DNA of 64,000 bases from Hyphomicrobiales bacterium (GTDB lineage Bacteria > Pseudomonadota > Alphaproteobacteria > Rhizobiales > OSC116): assembly GCA_002401855.1 (NCBI GenBank), contig NVUH01000013.1:22554-86553 (forward strand), in the 5' to 3' direction. Shown in pieces: positions 7,680 to 16,120 of the stretch. Each line of letters opens with the position of its first letter. Position 1 is the first letter of the stretch. The notes beneath the pieces are model-generated. The model was not told the origin of the DNA and did not search any database. It saw only the letters and a program-made list of their open reading frames with translations. The position numbers and the translations under genes were made by a program.

Positions 7680-8569
7680 TGCTGAAAAAATTTGATCTTA
7701 AATCTAACTTGATGATATTGATATTTTGCATCACGTGGGCATCGGCTTTTGCCGCGGCGAAATATGGCTTGCAGTTTTGGCCGCCATTTTGGTTTTTGGC
7801 CACACGGTTTTTACTGACCGCTATTTTCTTTTTTGCATTATGCGTCATATTTGGGCGGTTGATGAAGATTAGCCTCAAGCAGTTTTGGGGCTTGGTGACG
7901 TTGGGTTTGCTGAATAATGTTGGTTATTTGGGCTTTGCTTGGTATTCGCTCAGCTTGCCTGCGACGCCATCTGGCTTGGCCGCGACGATTATTAGCGCCA
8001 ACCCTGTGTTGGTGACATTGGCGCAATTTATATTTGTGACGGCGGCGTTTAGCTATAAAAAATTGATTGGTGTGTTGCTGGGTTTTGTGGGTGTGGCGTA
8101 TATATTGCAAAGCCGTGTGAGTGTTGAAGGCGTGCCACTTTATGTGATTGGCCTGTTGTGTTTTGGCTTGTTGAGTTTTAGTGCGGCGACGTTTTTATTC
8201 ACTCGGCTTAATGGCAAGGTGGATTTTTGGCAAAGCCTAGCGGTGCAGAATCTGACAGGGGCGGTGGTTTTATATGTGCCAGCCTTTATGTTTGAAACGG
8301 TGCCGAGCGTTTGGTTTGAAACTGAATTTGTGTTGAGCATGTTTTATTTGGTGGTGATTATTGGCTTGAGCTTTGTGATTTGGTTTAACCTGATTGAGCA
8401 AAAAGGCACAGCCGAAGCCTCGAGCTTGCATTTTATTATGCCGCCGCTCGGGCTGTTTTATGGCTGGTTGGTGTTTGACGAGAGCATACCTGCGGCGGAT
8501 TATATTGGGCTTGTGCCGATTGTGTTGGGCATTTATTTGGTGACGCATGTGCGGAAAAAGCCTAACTGA
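7679..8569 (+). CDS. EamA/DMT-family transporter
   Basis: 296 residues with about ten membrane segments in two EamA halves. The first half opens ILIFCITWASAFAAAKYGL; the second ends with the characteristic ...FDESIPAADYIGLVPIVLGIYL. It overlaps the carbonic anhydrase stop by one base, and the pair are likely one operon. It is not closely similar by eye to the first EamA gene at 507. The exported compound is unknown. Confidence 0.88.
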   Translation: MLKKFDLKSNLMILIFCITWASAFAAAKYGLQFWPPFWFLATRFLLTAIFFFALCVIFGRLMKISLKQFWGLVTLGLLNNVGYLGFAWYSLSLPATPSGLAATIISANPVLVTLAQFIFVTAAFSYKKLIGVLLGFVGVAYILQSRVSVEGVPLYVIGLLCFGLLSFSAATFLFTRLNGKVDFWQSLAVQNLTGAVVLYVPAFMFETVPSVWFETEFVLSMFYLVVIIGLSFVIWFNLIEQKGTAEASSLHFIMPPLGLFYGWLVFDESIPAADYIGLVPIVLGIYLVTHVRKKPN

Positions 8570-8633
8570 TGGCTTGCAGTCAGCTGATGAATCAACTACA
8601 AATACTCAACTAATTTTAGCAGACGAGGTGCGC

Positions 8634-10301
8634 ATGGCCGCTTATCAATATATTTATACAATGGACAAACTTTCTAAAACCTTCCCTGGTGGCAAGCAAT
8701 TGTTTAAGGACATTCGGTTGTCGTTTTTGCCTGGTGCGCATATTGGTGTGGTTGGTGAGAATGGTAGCGGTAAATCTACCTTGCTAAAAATTATGGCGGG
8801 TTTGGACACTGAAATTGGTGGCGATGCCTATGCAGCCGAAGGCGTGAAAGTTGGTTATTTGGCGCAGGAGCCGCAGCTTGATGAAAGCCAAACCGTGCTT
8901 GAAAATGTGATGGAAGGTGTGGCAGAAACTAAAAAATTGCTTGATGATTTTAACGCGGTGGCGGCCAAGGTGGCTGAGGATTATACTGACGAATTGATGG
9001 AAGAAATGAGCGCGCTGCAAGAGAAGATAGATGCGGTGGATGCATGGAGCCTTGACCACCAAGTGGAAGTGGCGATGGAAGCTTTGCGTTGCCCGCCTGC
9101 GGACGCGACCGTGGGCACTTTGTCTGGCGGTGAAAAACGCCGTGTGGCGATTTGTGCTTTATTGTTAGCTAAGCCTGACTTGTTGTTGCTTGATGAACCG
9201 ACCAACCATTTGGATGCTGAAACGATTAGTTGGTTGCAGAATTATTTGGTCAATTATACGGGTACGATTGTTTGCGTGACGCATGATCGGTATTTCTTGG
9301 ATAACATTACGGCATGGATTTTGGAGCTCGACCGCGGTGAGGGCATTCCTTACGAAGGCAATTATACCAATTGGTTGGAAGAAAAAGCCAAGCGGTTGGC
9401 GCAAGAAAAACGGGTTGATGAGAACCGTAAGAAAACCATTGAGCGTGAGCTTGATTGGGTGCGTTCTAGCCCTAAAGCGCGGCAAGCCAAATCTAAAGCG
9501 CGGATATCGGCGTTTGATAATTTGGTGGCGCAAGAAGATAGTGAGGCGTTGCGCACGGCGCAGATTGTCATTCCTGCCTCTGAGCGTTTGGGCGGAGTGG
9601 TGATTGAAGCTGAGGGTTTGAGCAAGGCGTTTGGTGAAAAATTGCTGATTGAAGGTCTGGATTTTAGACTGCCACCGGGCGGGATTGTTGGGATTATTGG
9701 TGCCAACGGTGCGGGTAAATCGACCTTATTTAAAATGATTATGAAGCAAGAAGAGCCTGATGAAGGTAGCATTCGGGTCGGTGAAACTGTGCAGCTTGGT
9801 TATATTGACCAAAACCGCGATTCGCTCGATGGTGACAAAACGGTTTGGGAAGAAATTTCTGATGGTAATGACATTATACAATTGGGTAAAATTGAGCGTT
9901 CGAGCCGGGCTTATTGCAGTGCATTTAACTTTAAAAGTAGTGACCAGCAGAAGAAGGTTGGCATATTATCGGGCGGTGAACGGAACCGTGTGCATTTGGC
10001 GAAAATGTTGAAAACTGGTGCAAATGTATTGCTGCTTGATGAACCGACCAATGATTTGGATGTGGAAACCTTGCGAGCGCTTGAAGATGCTTTGATGAAT
10101 TTTGCGGGTTGTGCGGTGGTCATTACCCATGATAGATGGTTTTTGGACCGTGTTGCCACGCATATTTTGGCATTTGAAGGCAATAGCCATGTTGAATGGT
10201 TTGAAGGTAACTTTAGCGATTATGAAGCCGATAAAAAACGCCGATTGGGTAGCGCAGCTGATAGACCTACGCGGCTTAAATTTAAGCGTTTCCATGTATA
10301 G
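8634..10301 (+). CDS. ettA: Energy-dependent translational throttle protein EttA (ABC-F)
   Basis: 555 residues from ATG 8634, exactly the usual EttA length; GAGGTG lies 4 bases upstream. An earlier in-frame start at 8547 would overlap the exporter gene and is unlikely. Two ATP-binding cassettes are present without membrane segments: Walker A GENGSGKST (41-49) and GANGAGKST in the second half, with signatures LSGGEKRR and LSGGERNR. The EttA-type linker (ERELDWVRSSPKARQAKSKA) and arm lie between them. EttA binds the ribosomal E site and gates the first steps of elongation according to ATP/ADP. Confidence 0.95.
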   Translation: MAAYQYIYTMDKLSKTFPGGKQLFKDIRLSFLPGAHIGVVGENGSGKSTLLKIMAGLDTEIGGDAYAAEGVKVGYLAQEPQLDESQTVLENVMEGVAETKKLLDDFNAVAAKVAEDYTDELMEEMSALQEKIDAVDAWSLDHQVEVAMEALRCPPADATVGTLSGGEKRRVAICALLLAKPDLLLLDEPTNHLDAETISWLQNYLVNYTGTIVCVTHDRYFLDNITAWILELDRGEGIPYEGNYTNWLEEKAKRLAQEKRVDENRKKTIERELDWVRSSPKARQAKSKARISAFDNLVAQEDSEALRTAQIVIPASERLGGVVIEAEGLSKAFGEKLLIEGLDFRLPPGGIVGIIGANGAGKSTLFKMIMKQEEPDEGSIRVGETVQLGYIDQNRDSLDGDKTVWEEISDGNDIIQLGKIERSSRAYCSAFNFKSSDQQKKVGILSGGERNRVHLAKMLKTGANVLLLDEPTNDLDVETLRALEDALMNFAGCAVVITHDRWFLDRVATHILAFEGNSHVEWFEGNFSDYEADKKRRLGSAADRPTRLKFKRFHV

Positions 10302-10445
10302 ATAAGGTTTTTCTGGGGGGCGTTATTTTTAATCGTTTGCTTGCATCGCCACAATTGGAACAATTAGTCTATGTATCCTGCTCGGGGTATTGCATTGTTT
10401 AAATATGCGAATATATGTGAATTGATATATTCCAACGGAGAAATT

Positions 10446-12140
10446 ATGAAAAGTCATTTATTAAAAACATCACTTATTGCGCTTGGTGCTTCTGTAGTCA
10501 TTAGCTCCGCACCGTTGGCAGTTGATGTGCCAAATTTTGCGGCTCTGGATTATGTGCCAGCCAATACGGCGTTTTTTAGCGGCAGCTTAAAAGCGTTTCC
10601 GATGAAGAAATACTTGGAAGCCAATAAGAATTTATTCACCGCGAGCCGCCCGCAAGATATGGATGAAATGTTTGAAGACGATGCGCCTACGGACAAATTT
10701 TTCAGAGCTTTGGTAAAAGGTTATTTTGCCAATATTGCTGAGCCTGAGCAGTTTATGAAAGCCTATGGCCTTGGCGATGAAACACGTATGTTAATGTATA
10801 TGGTGGATTTTCACCCTGTGCTTAAACTTGAAGTGGAAGATGGTGAGGCATTTATTGCCACCATAATGGCGGCTGAAAAAGACTCTGGGCTGGTGGGTGT
10901 TGAACATGAAATTGGCGGCGTTAAATATCGGTCTTATTTGCTGAAAGAAGGCACAAATAATTTATTTGAATTGGTTGTGGCTTCGCATGATGGTTGGGTG
11001 ACTATAACTGTGGCTAACGCTAATGGTAACAATGGGCATTTGAAAGTTGCATTGGGCAGTGCAAAGCCGGCTAAAGCGCTTAGCCAAACCTCAATATTGC
11101 AAGATATGACTGATAAATACGGTTTTGATGGCACGCAATTGGGTTATGTTGACCATCGCATTGTGGCTGATAGGTTTACTTCGGCGGAGCCGATAGCATT
11201 TACGGCAAAAAATGACTGGAAAGAATTGGCGAAAATTCAAACGCCAGCTTGCCGTGCTGAATTTGCTGACATTGCCAAAGCTTGGCCGCGTACGGTTATG
11301 GGAACATCGAAATTTTCTGTTACCAATACTGAATATAGTGCCGATTTATTGACCATTATTGAAAGCACTCATAAAGCTACAAATGATGCTTTGATGGATC
11401 TGCGGGGATTTATTCCTGCTCATGTGGGCGGGGCTGCTGATCAAGTGATTAGCATGGCATTTGGTTTGAACGCCAATAAAATAACGGGTGCATTGACTGC
11501 GTTGTGGACTGCGGCAACCAGTGTAAAATATGAATGTGTGCCGCTAGCTGATATGCAAAAAGAATTGATGCTAGCTGATCCGGCGTCTTTGGGTTTGTTT
11601 GCGGGTATGGCACAAGGTATTATGGGCTTATCGGCAACTATATATGAAGCTGATGTTAATTTGCCTTCTATGGGGCAACCTCAAATTAACGCATTGGATG
11701 TTTTGATTAGCCTTGCCTCTGAAAACCCGATTGCACAATTGCAAACGGGTAGCATGATGTTGCCGATGTTGCGTGGGTTGAACATACCTGCTGATGGAAC
11801 ACCAGTTGTGTTGAATGATGTATTGCGGCAAGTGAATATGGTTGGTGGGCAGACATTTGCGGCTATTTCTGGCAAGCATTTAAATGTTTATAAAGGCAGC
11901 GAGGCTGCTAAAGGCTCGGCAGCGCTAAAAGATGAAGCGATTGATGCTAATGGATTTTTTGAAATTTATATGCATTATGGAAAATTGTTTAGGGTTTTAT
12001 CGAAAGCTATGGAAGGTAATGATGACCCAGCTATTGAGCAATTTAAAGCCCTATCTGATAGCAAGATGAAATTGCGCATGGCTTTGGACTTTACTGAAAA
12101 TGGTATTGAAATTGCTGCTGATATGGATGTTAAATATTAA
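10446..12140 (+). CDS. Secreted/periplasmic protein of unknown function
   Basis: 564 residues from ATG 10446 (GGAGA just upstream; an in-frame ATG at 10371 has no support). The first ~25 residues form a signal peptide (MKSHLLKTSLIALGASVVIS). The mature part begins FAALDYVPANTAFFSGSL, a start reminiscent of DUF3352-type proteins, where a pro-Ala-Asn/Asp-Thr stretch precedes a long alpha/beta region. No catalytic motif or further membrane span is visible. It is transcribed alone after ettA and ends before a hairpin at 12171. I do not assign a role. Confidence 0.75.
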   Translation: MKSHLLKTSLIALGASVVISSAPLAVDVPNFAALDYVPANTAFFSGSLKAFPMKKYLEANKNLFTASRPQDMDEMFEDDAPTDKFFRALVKGYFANIAEPEQFMKAYGLGDETRMLMYMVDFHPVLKLEVEDGEAFIATIMAAEKDSGLVGVEHEIGGVKYRSYLLKEGTNNLFELVVASHDGWVTITVANANGNNGHLKVALGSAKPAKALSQTSILQDMTDKYGFDGTQLGYVDHRIVADRFTSAEPIAFTAKNDWKELAKIQTPACRAEFADIAKAWPRTVMGTSKFSVTNTEYSADLLTIIESTHKATNDALMDLRGFIPAHVGGAADQVISMAFGLNANKITGALTALWTAATSVKYECVPLADMQKELMLADPASLGLFAGMAQGIMGLSATIYEADVNLPSMGQPQINALDVLISLASENPIAQLQTGSMMLPMLRGLNIPADGTPVVLNDVLRQVNMVGGQTFAAISGKHLNVYKGSEAAKGSAALKDEAIDANGFFEIYMHYGKLFRVLSKAMEGNDDPAIEQFKALSDSKMKLRMALDFTENGIEIAADMDVKY

Positions 12141-12170
12141 CCTAGCTTAGATTTTTTTTAAGAATGAATG

Positions 12171-12198
12171 AAGGCGACCTGCTTGTTTGGGTCGCCTT
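12171..12198. terminator. Hairpin between convergent genes
   Basis: AAGGCGACC (12171-12179) pairs perfectly with GGTCGCCTT (12190-12198) around a 10-base loop, between the stop at 12140 and the stop of the convergent gene at 12198. The trailing T-tract is short (CTTTATAG), so termination is likely but not textbook. Confidence 0.5.
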
Positions 12199-12845
12199 TA
12201 TAGTTTGATGGCTTTGCCTTGGGCATTGGTGAATGTGGTGGTGAGGTTGTAATCGCCTTGGCGGATGTTCAGCTTAAATTGTTTTGAGGGTTTGTAGTTT
12301 TTGAGCAAGGCTTTGAGATGTTGTGGGTGGGGATGGGTGAGGGTGAAGCTGGTGAGTTTAATGCCTAAATCGGCCATATTGGGGGCGGGGGTTTGGTTGT
12401 TTTGCCATTCTATAAGCGTGGGGAATAGGCCGTTTTCGGTGAGTTGGCCATTTTTGGGTATGGTGATTTGCCAGGTTAAATTGCCGCGTGTGACGTGGTG
12501 AATTTTGCCAATGTCTTGGTTTAGGTTTTGTAACTCTGCTTTGAGGTTGGCGGTGCGGGCGACCCATGTGACGAGTTTTGGTGATTGTTTTAGTTGGTTT
12601 TGAAGGCTTGGATTGTCTAGATCGAACCATCTTTGTTGTGGGGCTTTTGGGGGGTGTGCTATTGGGTTGATGGTGATGAGTTCTAAAAATATGCCATCGC
12701 CAATTTGCATGAGGTGGTTATGTGTGCCCATCTGATCATGGGTGCCACCGAACGGGATTTTAACGGCGAATTTTTGTGAGATAAACTCTACGCCTTGTTC
12801 GAGGCTATTGGCGGCGATGGCGATGTGATCGAAGGTAAAACTCAT
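12198..12845 (-). CDS. VOC-superfamily (glyoxalase-like) protein
   Basis: 215 residues. The start FTFDHIAIAANSLEQGVEFI and the metal-site-like THNHLMQIGDGIFLELI match the glyoxalase_3-type VOC family, which often lacks a known substrate. The second half is a diverged repeat of the fold. Metal ligands plausibly include His7 and a Glu in FLELI. It is the second gene of a minus-strand pair with the aminotransferase-fold gene 10 bases upstream, so the two may act on one metabolite. No function is assigned. Confidence 0.75.
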   Translation of the reverse strand: MSFTFDHIAIAANSLEQGVEFISQKFAVKIPFGGTHDQMGTHNHLMQIGDGIFLELITINPIAHPPKAPQQRWFDLDNPSLQNQLKQSPKLVTWVARTANLKAELQNLNQDIGKIHHVTRGNLTWQITIPKNGQLTENGLFPTLIEWQNNQTPAPNMADLGIKLTSFTLTHPHPQHLKALLKNYKPSKQFKLNIRQGDYNLTTTFTNAQGKAIKL

Positions 12846-12855
12846 TATTGCACAC

Positions 12856-14055
12856 CTATTGTATTGCGATTTTTAAGATTTCGATCAATTTATCCATGTC
12901 ATTTTCATTGTTATAATAGTGTGGTGAAAAGCGTAGTTTTTCGGGTAATTTGCGTTTTTCGCCATCCCATGGGGCGCTGTGATCGCCCGCTAAGGTGAGG
13001 TGGATTTTTTCTTCTTCTAAAAAGGCTCTGATTTGTTTTGAAGATTTTGTTTCGTGATAGCAGGTGATGATGGATGATTTTATTGTGCCCAAATCGGCGA
13101 TGTGCATATTGGGTATTTCGGCAATGGCTTTGCGGAGTTTGATTGAGACGATTTGGCTGCGCTTCCAGATTTTGTGCATGCCTAAATCTAGCGCATAATC
13201 GCACGCGGCGTGCAGGCCTGCGCGTAGGGCGTAGGCGTTTTCCCAATCTTCGAAGCGTCTTGCGTCTTTGCGTAAATTGTAATTGTTTGCGCCGTCTAAT
13301 TCGGCACCAAAAAAGTCTAGAGTGTTGGGTTCTATGGTTTCTAATTGTTGGGAACTGGCATAGAGAAAGCCGTTGCCACGGGGGCCGCGCAAGAATTTAC
13401 GACTGGTGGTGGTGAGGTAATCGCAGCCGATCTTTTTGACGTTGACGGGATATTGGCCGATTGATTGGCAGGCATCGAGCAGATAGATAATTTTATGCTT
13501 GTTGGCGATTTTGCCGATGGTTTCGGCGGGTTGAACGAGGCCGTTATTGGAGGGCATGTGGGAGATGGCGATGAGAACGGGGTTTTTGCCAGCTGATTTT
13601 AGATCTTCGATTTGGGCGTCTAGGGCATCGACATCGACCTCGCCATGTTCATTGTCGGGAATGACAATTGTTTCGATACCGTAAAGTTTTTTGACGTGCA
13701 TGAAAGCCACTAGGTTGGCGCCATATTCTAAGGTGGAGGACAATATGATGTCGCCAGCTTGCCAAGTGAGGGCGAGGCTGTAAAATACTTTTTGCCAAGC
13801 TATGGTGGCGTTTTCGACGATGGCGATCTCGCTTGGTTTGGCGTTGATGAGTTTTGCGACTGAGGCGTAAAGATCTATCTCTAATTCTTCTTTATATTTA
13901 TTATGGGTGTGGTAGCCGCCAATGCGGGCTTCCTCATCGAGCATGAACACCATGGCGTTATAGATGGGCTCTGGGCTGATGGCGGCGCCTGCGGCGTTCA
14001 TGTAAACTATTTCGGCAAGGGCGGGGGTGTCGGCTCTGATCTGTTCAATGTCCAT
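12856..14055 (-). CDS. Class V aminotransferase-fold PLP enzyme
   Basis: 399 residues of the NifS/IscS-like fold. The PLP-binding aspartate is in LLDACQSIGQ, and the Schiff-base lysine is in TTSRKFLRGPRGNGFLY (about residue 224), a context seen in cysteine-desulfurase-like and hercynylcysteine sulfoxide lyase-like enzymes. The mobile-loop cysteine of true desulfurases is not evident. It may be a C-S lyase or an aminotransferase. It is followed on the same strand by the VOC gene after 10 bases. The divergent neighbour is the methionine-block regulator. Confidence 0.82.
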   Translation of the reverse strand: MDIEQIRADTPALAEIVYMNAAGAAISPEPIYNAMVFMLDEEARIGGYHTHNKYKEELEIDLYASVAKLINAKPSEIAIVENATIAWQKVFYSLALTWQAGDIILSSTLEYGANLVAFMHVKKLYGIETIVIPDNEHGEVDVDALDAQIEDLKSAGKNPVLIAISHMPSNNGLVQPAETIGKIANKHKIIYLLDACQSIGQYPVNVKKIGCDYLTTTSRKFLRGPRGNGFLYASSQQLETIEPNTLDFFGAELDGANNYNLRKDARRFEDWENAYALRAGLHAACDYALDLGMHKIWKRSQIVSIKLRKAIAEIPNMHIADLGTIKSSIITCYHETKSSKQIRAFLEEEKIHLTLAGDHSAPWDGEKRKLPEKLRFSPHYYNNENDMDKLIEILKIAIQ

Positions 14056-14154
14056 TATGAATCCTATTTAAAATGTTGGTTTATGAATATATTATTGCGG
14101 GAAATTGTACAAATTTAAAATTTTGATAGATATTTCTTTACTTTTTTCATTGTT

Positions 14155-14170
14155 AGATATAAATATATCT
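14155..14170. promoter_or_regulatory. Palindrome upstream of the methionine-block regulator gene
   Basis: AGATATA, two bases, TATATCT: perfect 7-base arms ending 26 bases before the ATG at 14196. ArsR-type dimers bind AT-rich palindromes of about this size, so autoregulation by the downstream gene is a reasonable inference. A related half (AGATATTTC) lies about 30 bases upstream. Confidence 0.5.
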
Positions 14171-14195
14171 TTATATGTGATTTAACTGGTGTTTT

Positions 14196-15146
14196 ATGGA
14201 ACAGATTTTAGCTGAATTAAGAGCGATTGCTGAGGAGACGCGTTTGCGCATCATCCTTTTGTTGGCGCGCGGTGAGCTGAATGTGAAAGACATGACCAAT
14301 ATTTTGGGGCAGAGTCAACCGCGGGTTTCGCGGCATTTGAAGTTGCTGCTGGATTCGAGCTTGATTAACCGTCATCGTGAGGGCAGTTGGGTGTATTTTC
14401 GATTGTCTGAAAAGGCACGTAATCATTCATTCGTGGCTTCGGTAATTGGTACGGTTGATGAAGACGACAAATTGTTAAAACGTGACTTAACGCGGTTGAA
14501 TGCGGTGAAGCAATCGCGCAGTGAAGAGGCAGCTAAATATTTTGCTTCGATTGCGGAAGATTGGGATAGCTTACGCAAATTACAGATATCTGAAGATAAA
14601 GTTGAAGCGGCGATTGCTGAAATGTTGGATGGTAAATTGGGCAATTTGCTTGATTTGGGTACAGGCACTGGGCGTATGCTCGAGCTGTTATCTGGCCGTG
14701 CATCGTTAAGTGTTGGTGTGGACTTGAGCCATGAAATGTTATCCTATGCGCGGGCCAAACTGGAAAAAGCCGGACTGACCAATAGCCAAGTGAGGCAGGG
14801 TGATATTTTTAACCTGCCGATGGAAAGTGGACATTTTGATACGGTGATTATTCACCAAGTTTTGCATTATTTAGATGAGTCGCTTTCGGTTTTAAAAGAA
14901 GCGGCGCGGGTGATGGCGCCTCATGCTAAATTGCTAATTGTTGATTTTGCCAGCCATGATAATGAAGAGTTACGGGTGAGCCATTCGCACAGACGGCTTG
15001 GGTTTTCGAACGAGCAAATGGCTGAATGGGCTGAAATTGCGGGCATGAAAATGGTTGAAACGCAAAGCTTTCCGCCTGATGAACGAATGCCCAGTGCGGC
15101 AAATATAAAATTAACCGTCTCATTATGGTTGTTTGAGCGTGTTTGA
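14196..15146 (+). CDS. ArsR-type regulator fused to a SAM-dependent methyltransferase domain
   Basis: 316 residues in two parts. Residues 1-90 are an ArsR winged helix (RLRIILLLARGELNVKDMTN, then LGQSQPRVSRHLKLL). Residues ~110-316 are a class I methyltransferase domain with the SAM loop LLDLGTGTGRML near 150 and the VIIHQVLHYL acceptor region. In Proteobacteria, ArsR-family SahR proteins sense S-adenosylhomocysteine and control methionine-cycle genes. The fused domain here would suit SAM/SAH sensing, and metF-metH lie directly downstream. The domains are certain; the sensing role is inferred. Confidence 0.88.
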   Translation: MEQILAELRAIAEETRLRIILLLARGELNVKDMTNILGQSQPRVSRHLKLLLDSSLINRHREGSWVYFRLSEKARNHSFVASVIGTVDEDDKLLKRDLTRLNAVKQSRSEEAAKYFASIAEDWDSLRKLQISEDKVEAAIAEMLDGKLGNLLDLGTGTGRMLELLSGRASLSVGVDLSHEMLSYARAKLEKAGLTNSQVRQGDIFNLPMESGHFDTVIIHQVLHYLDESLSVLKEAARVMAPHAKLLIVDFASHDNEELRVSHSHRRLGFSNEQMAEWAEIAGMKMVETQSFPPDERMPSAANIKLTVSLWLFERV

Positions 15147-15260
15147 GCTTTGAAGATTTATAAATGAGCCAGTGAGTGCCGATTGATCGGTCTGCTGTTT
15201 AGTCTATTGATTAGATGTAGAATTTAAGTTTCAAGAATCCAAAAAAATAAAGACAGTATT

Positions 15261-16112
15261 ATGAATAAAGAGTTGAATGTATCCTTCGAGTTTTTTCCGC
15301 CAGCGACGGAAAAAATGGAAGAGATTTTATGGAAAAGTGTGAAGAGATTAGAAGTGCTGAAACCGCGCTTTGTCTCGGTGACTTATGGGGCGGGTGGCTC
15401 GACCCGTGAACGTACGCATAATATTGTGACGCGTTTGGCGAATGATACCAGCATGGTGCCGGCGGCGCATTTAACTTGTGTGGATGCATCACGTGAGGAA
15501 ATTGATGAGATTGTTCAGAATTATTGGGATGAAGGCGTGCGCCATATTGTGGCATTGCGTGGTGACCCGAAGGCTGGGATTGGTGAAAAATATATTCCAC
15601 GTGCGGATGGTTATGCCAATGCTGAGGCCTTGGTAAAAGGCATTAAGCAGATTGGTGATTTTGAGATTAGTGTGGCGGCATACCCCGAGCAGCACCCTGA
15701 AAGCGGGAGTTTGAAAGCTGATTTGGATAATTTGAAGGCCAAAATTGATGCGGGGGCGACACAGGCTATCACCCAAATGTTTTTTGATAATGAGCAGTTT
15801 TATCGGTTTTTGGATGAGTGTGAAAAGGCTGGCATTAACGTGCCGATTATACCTGGGATTGCGCCAGTGATTAACTTTAAAGGCACAGTAAAATTTGCTA
15901 AAATGTGCGGCACATCGGTGCCGAGATGGCTGCATCGGCGGTTTGATGGTTTGGATGATGATGAAGAAACGCGGCGTATGGTGGCGGCCTCTGTGGTGGT
16001 GGAGCAAGTGCGTGATTTATATGCGCATGGGGTGCGGGATTACCACATCTATACTATGAATAGAGCTGAATTGACTTATACTATTTGTCATCAATTGAAG
16101 AATATTGGGTAG
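15261..16112 (+). CDS. metF: 5,10-methylenetetrahydrofolate reductase
   Basis: Flavoenzyme that makes 5-methyl-THF for methionine synthase. The 283-residue protein has the family marks: [13 protein letters not shown] at the start, [36 protein letters not shown] with the folate-binding Asp, and the flavin-region [15 protein letters not shown]. MetF is usually ~290 residues, so this is complete. It sits between the SAM-type regulator and metH, the order in which product feeds the next enzyme. An ATG with weak upstream AAAGA is used. Confidence 0.95.
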   Translation: MNKELNVSFEFFPPATEKMEEILWKSVKRLEVLKPRFVSVTYGAGGSTRERTHNIVTRLANDTSMVPAAHLTCVDASREEIDEIVQNYWDEGVRHIVALRGDPKAGIGEKYIPRADGYANAEALVKGIKQIGDFEISVAAYPEQHPESGSLKADLDNLKAKIDAGATQAITQMFFDNEQFYRFLDECEKAGINVPIIPGIAPVINFKGTVKFAKMCGTSVPRWLHRRFDGLDDDEETRRMVAASVVVEQVRDLYAHGVRDYHIYTMNRAELTYTICHQLKNIG

Positions 16113-16120
16113 GGATTATC

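Noticed and set aside
15147..15260. SAM riboswitch before metF
   Set aside because: No SAM-I or SAM-II core or suitable stems could be traced in the 114-base gap.
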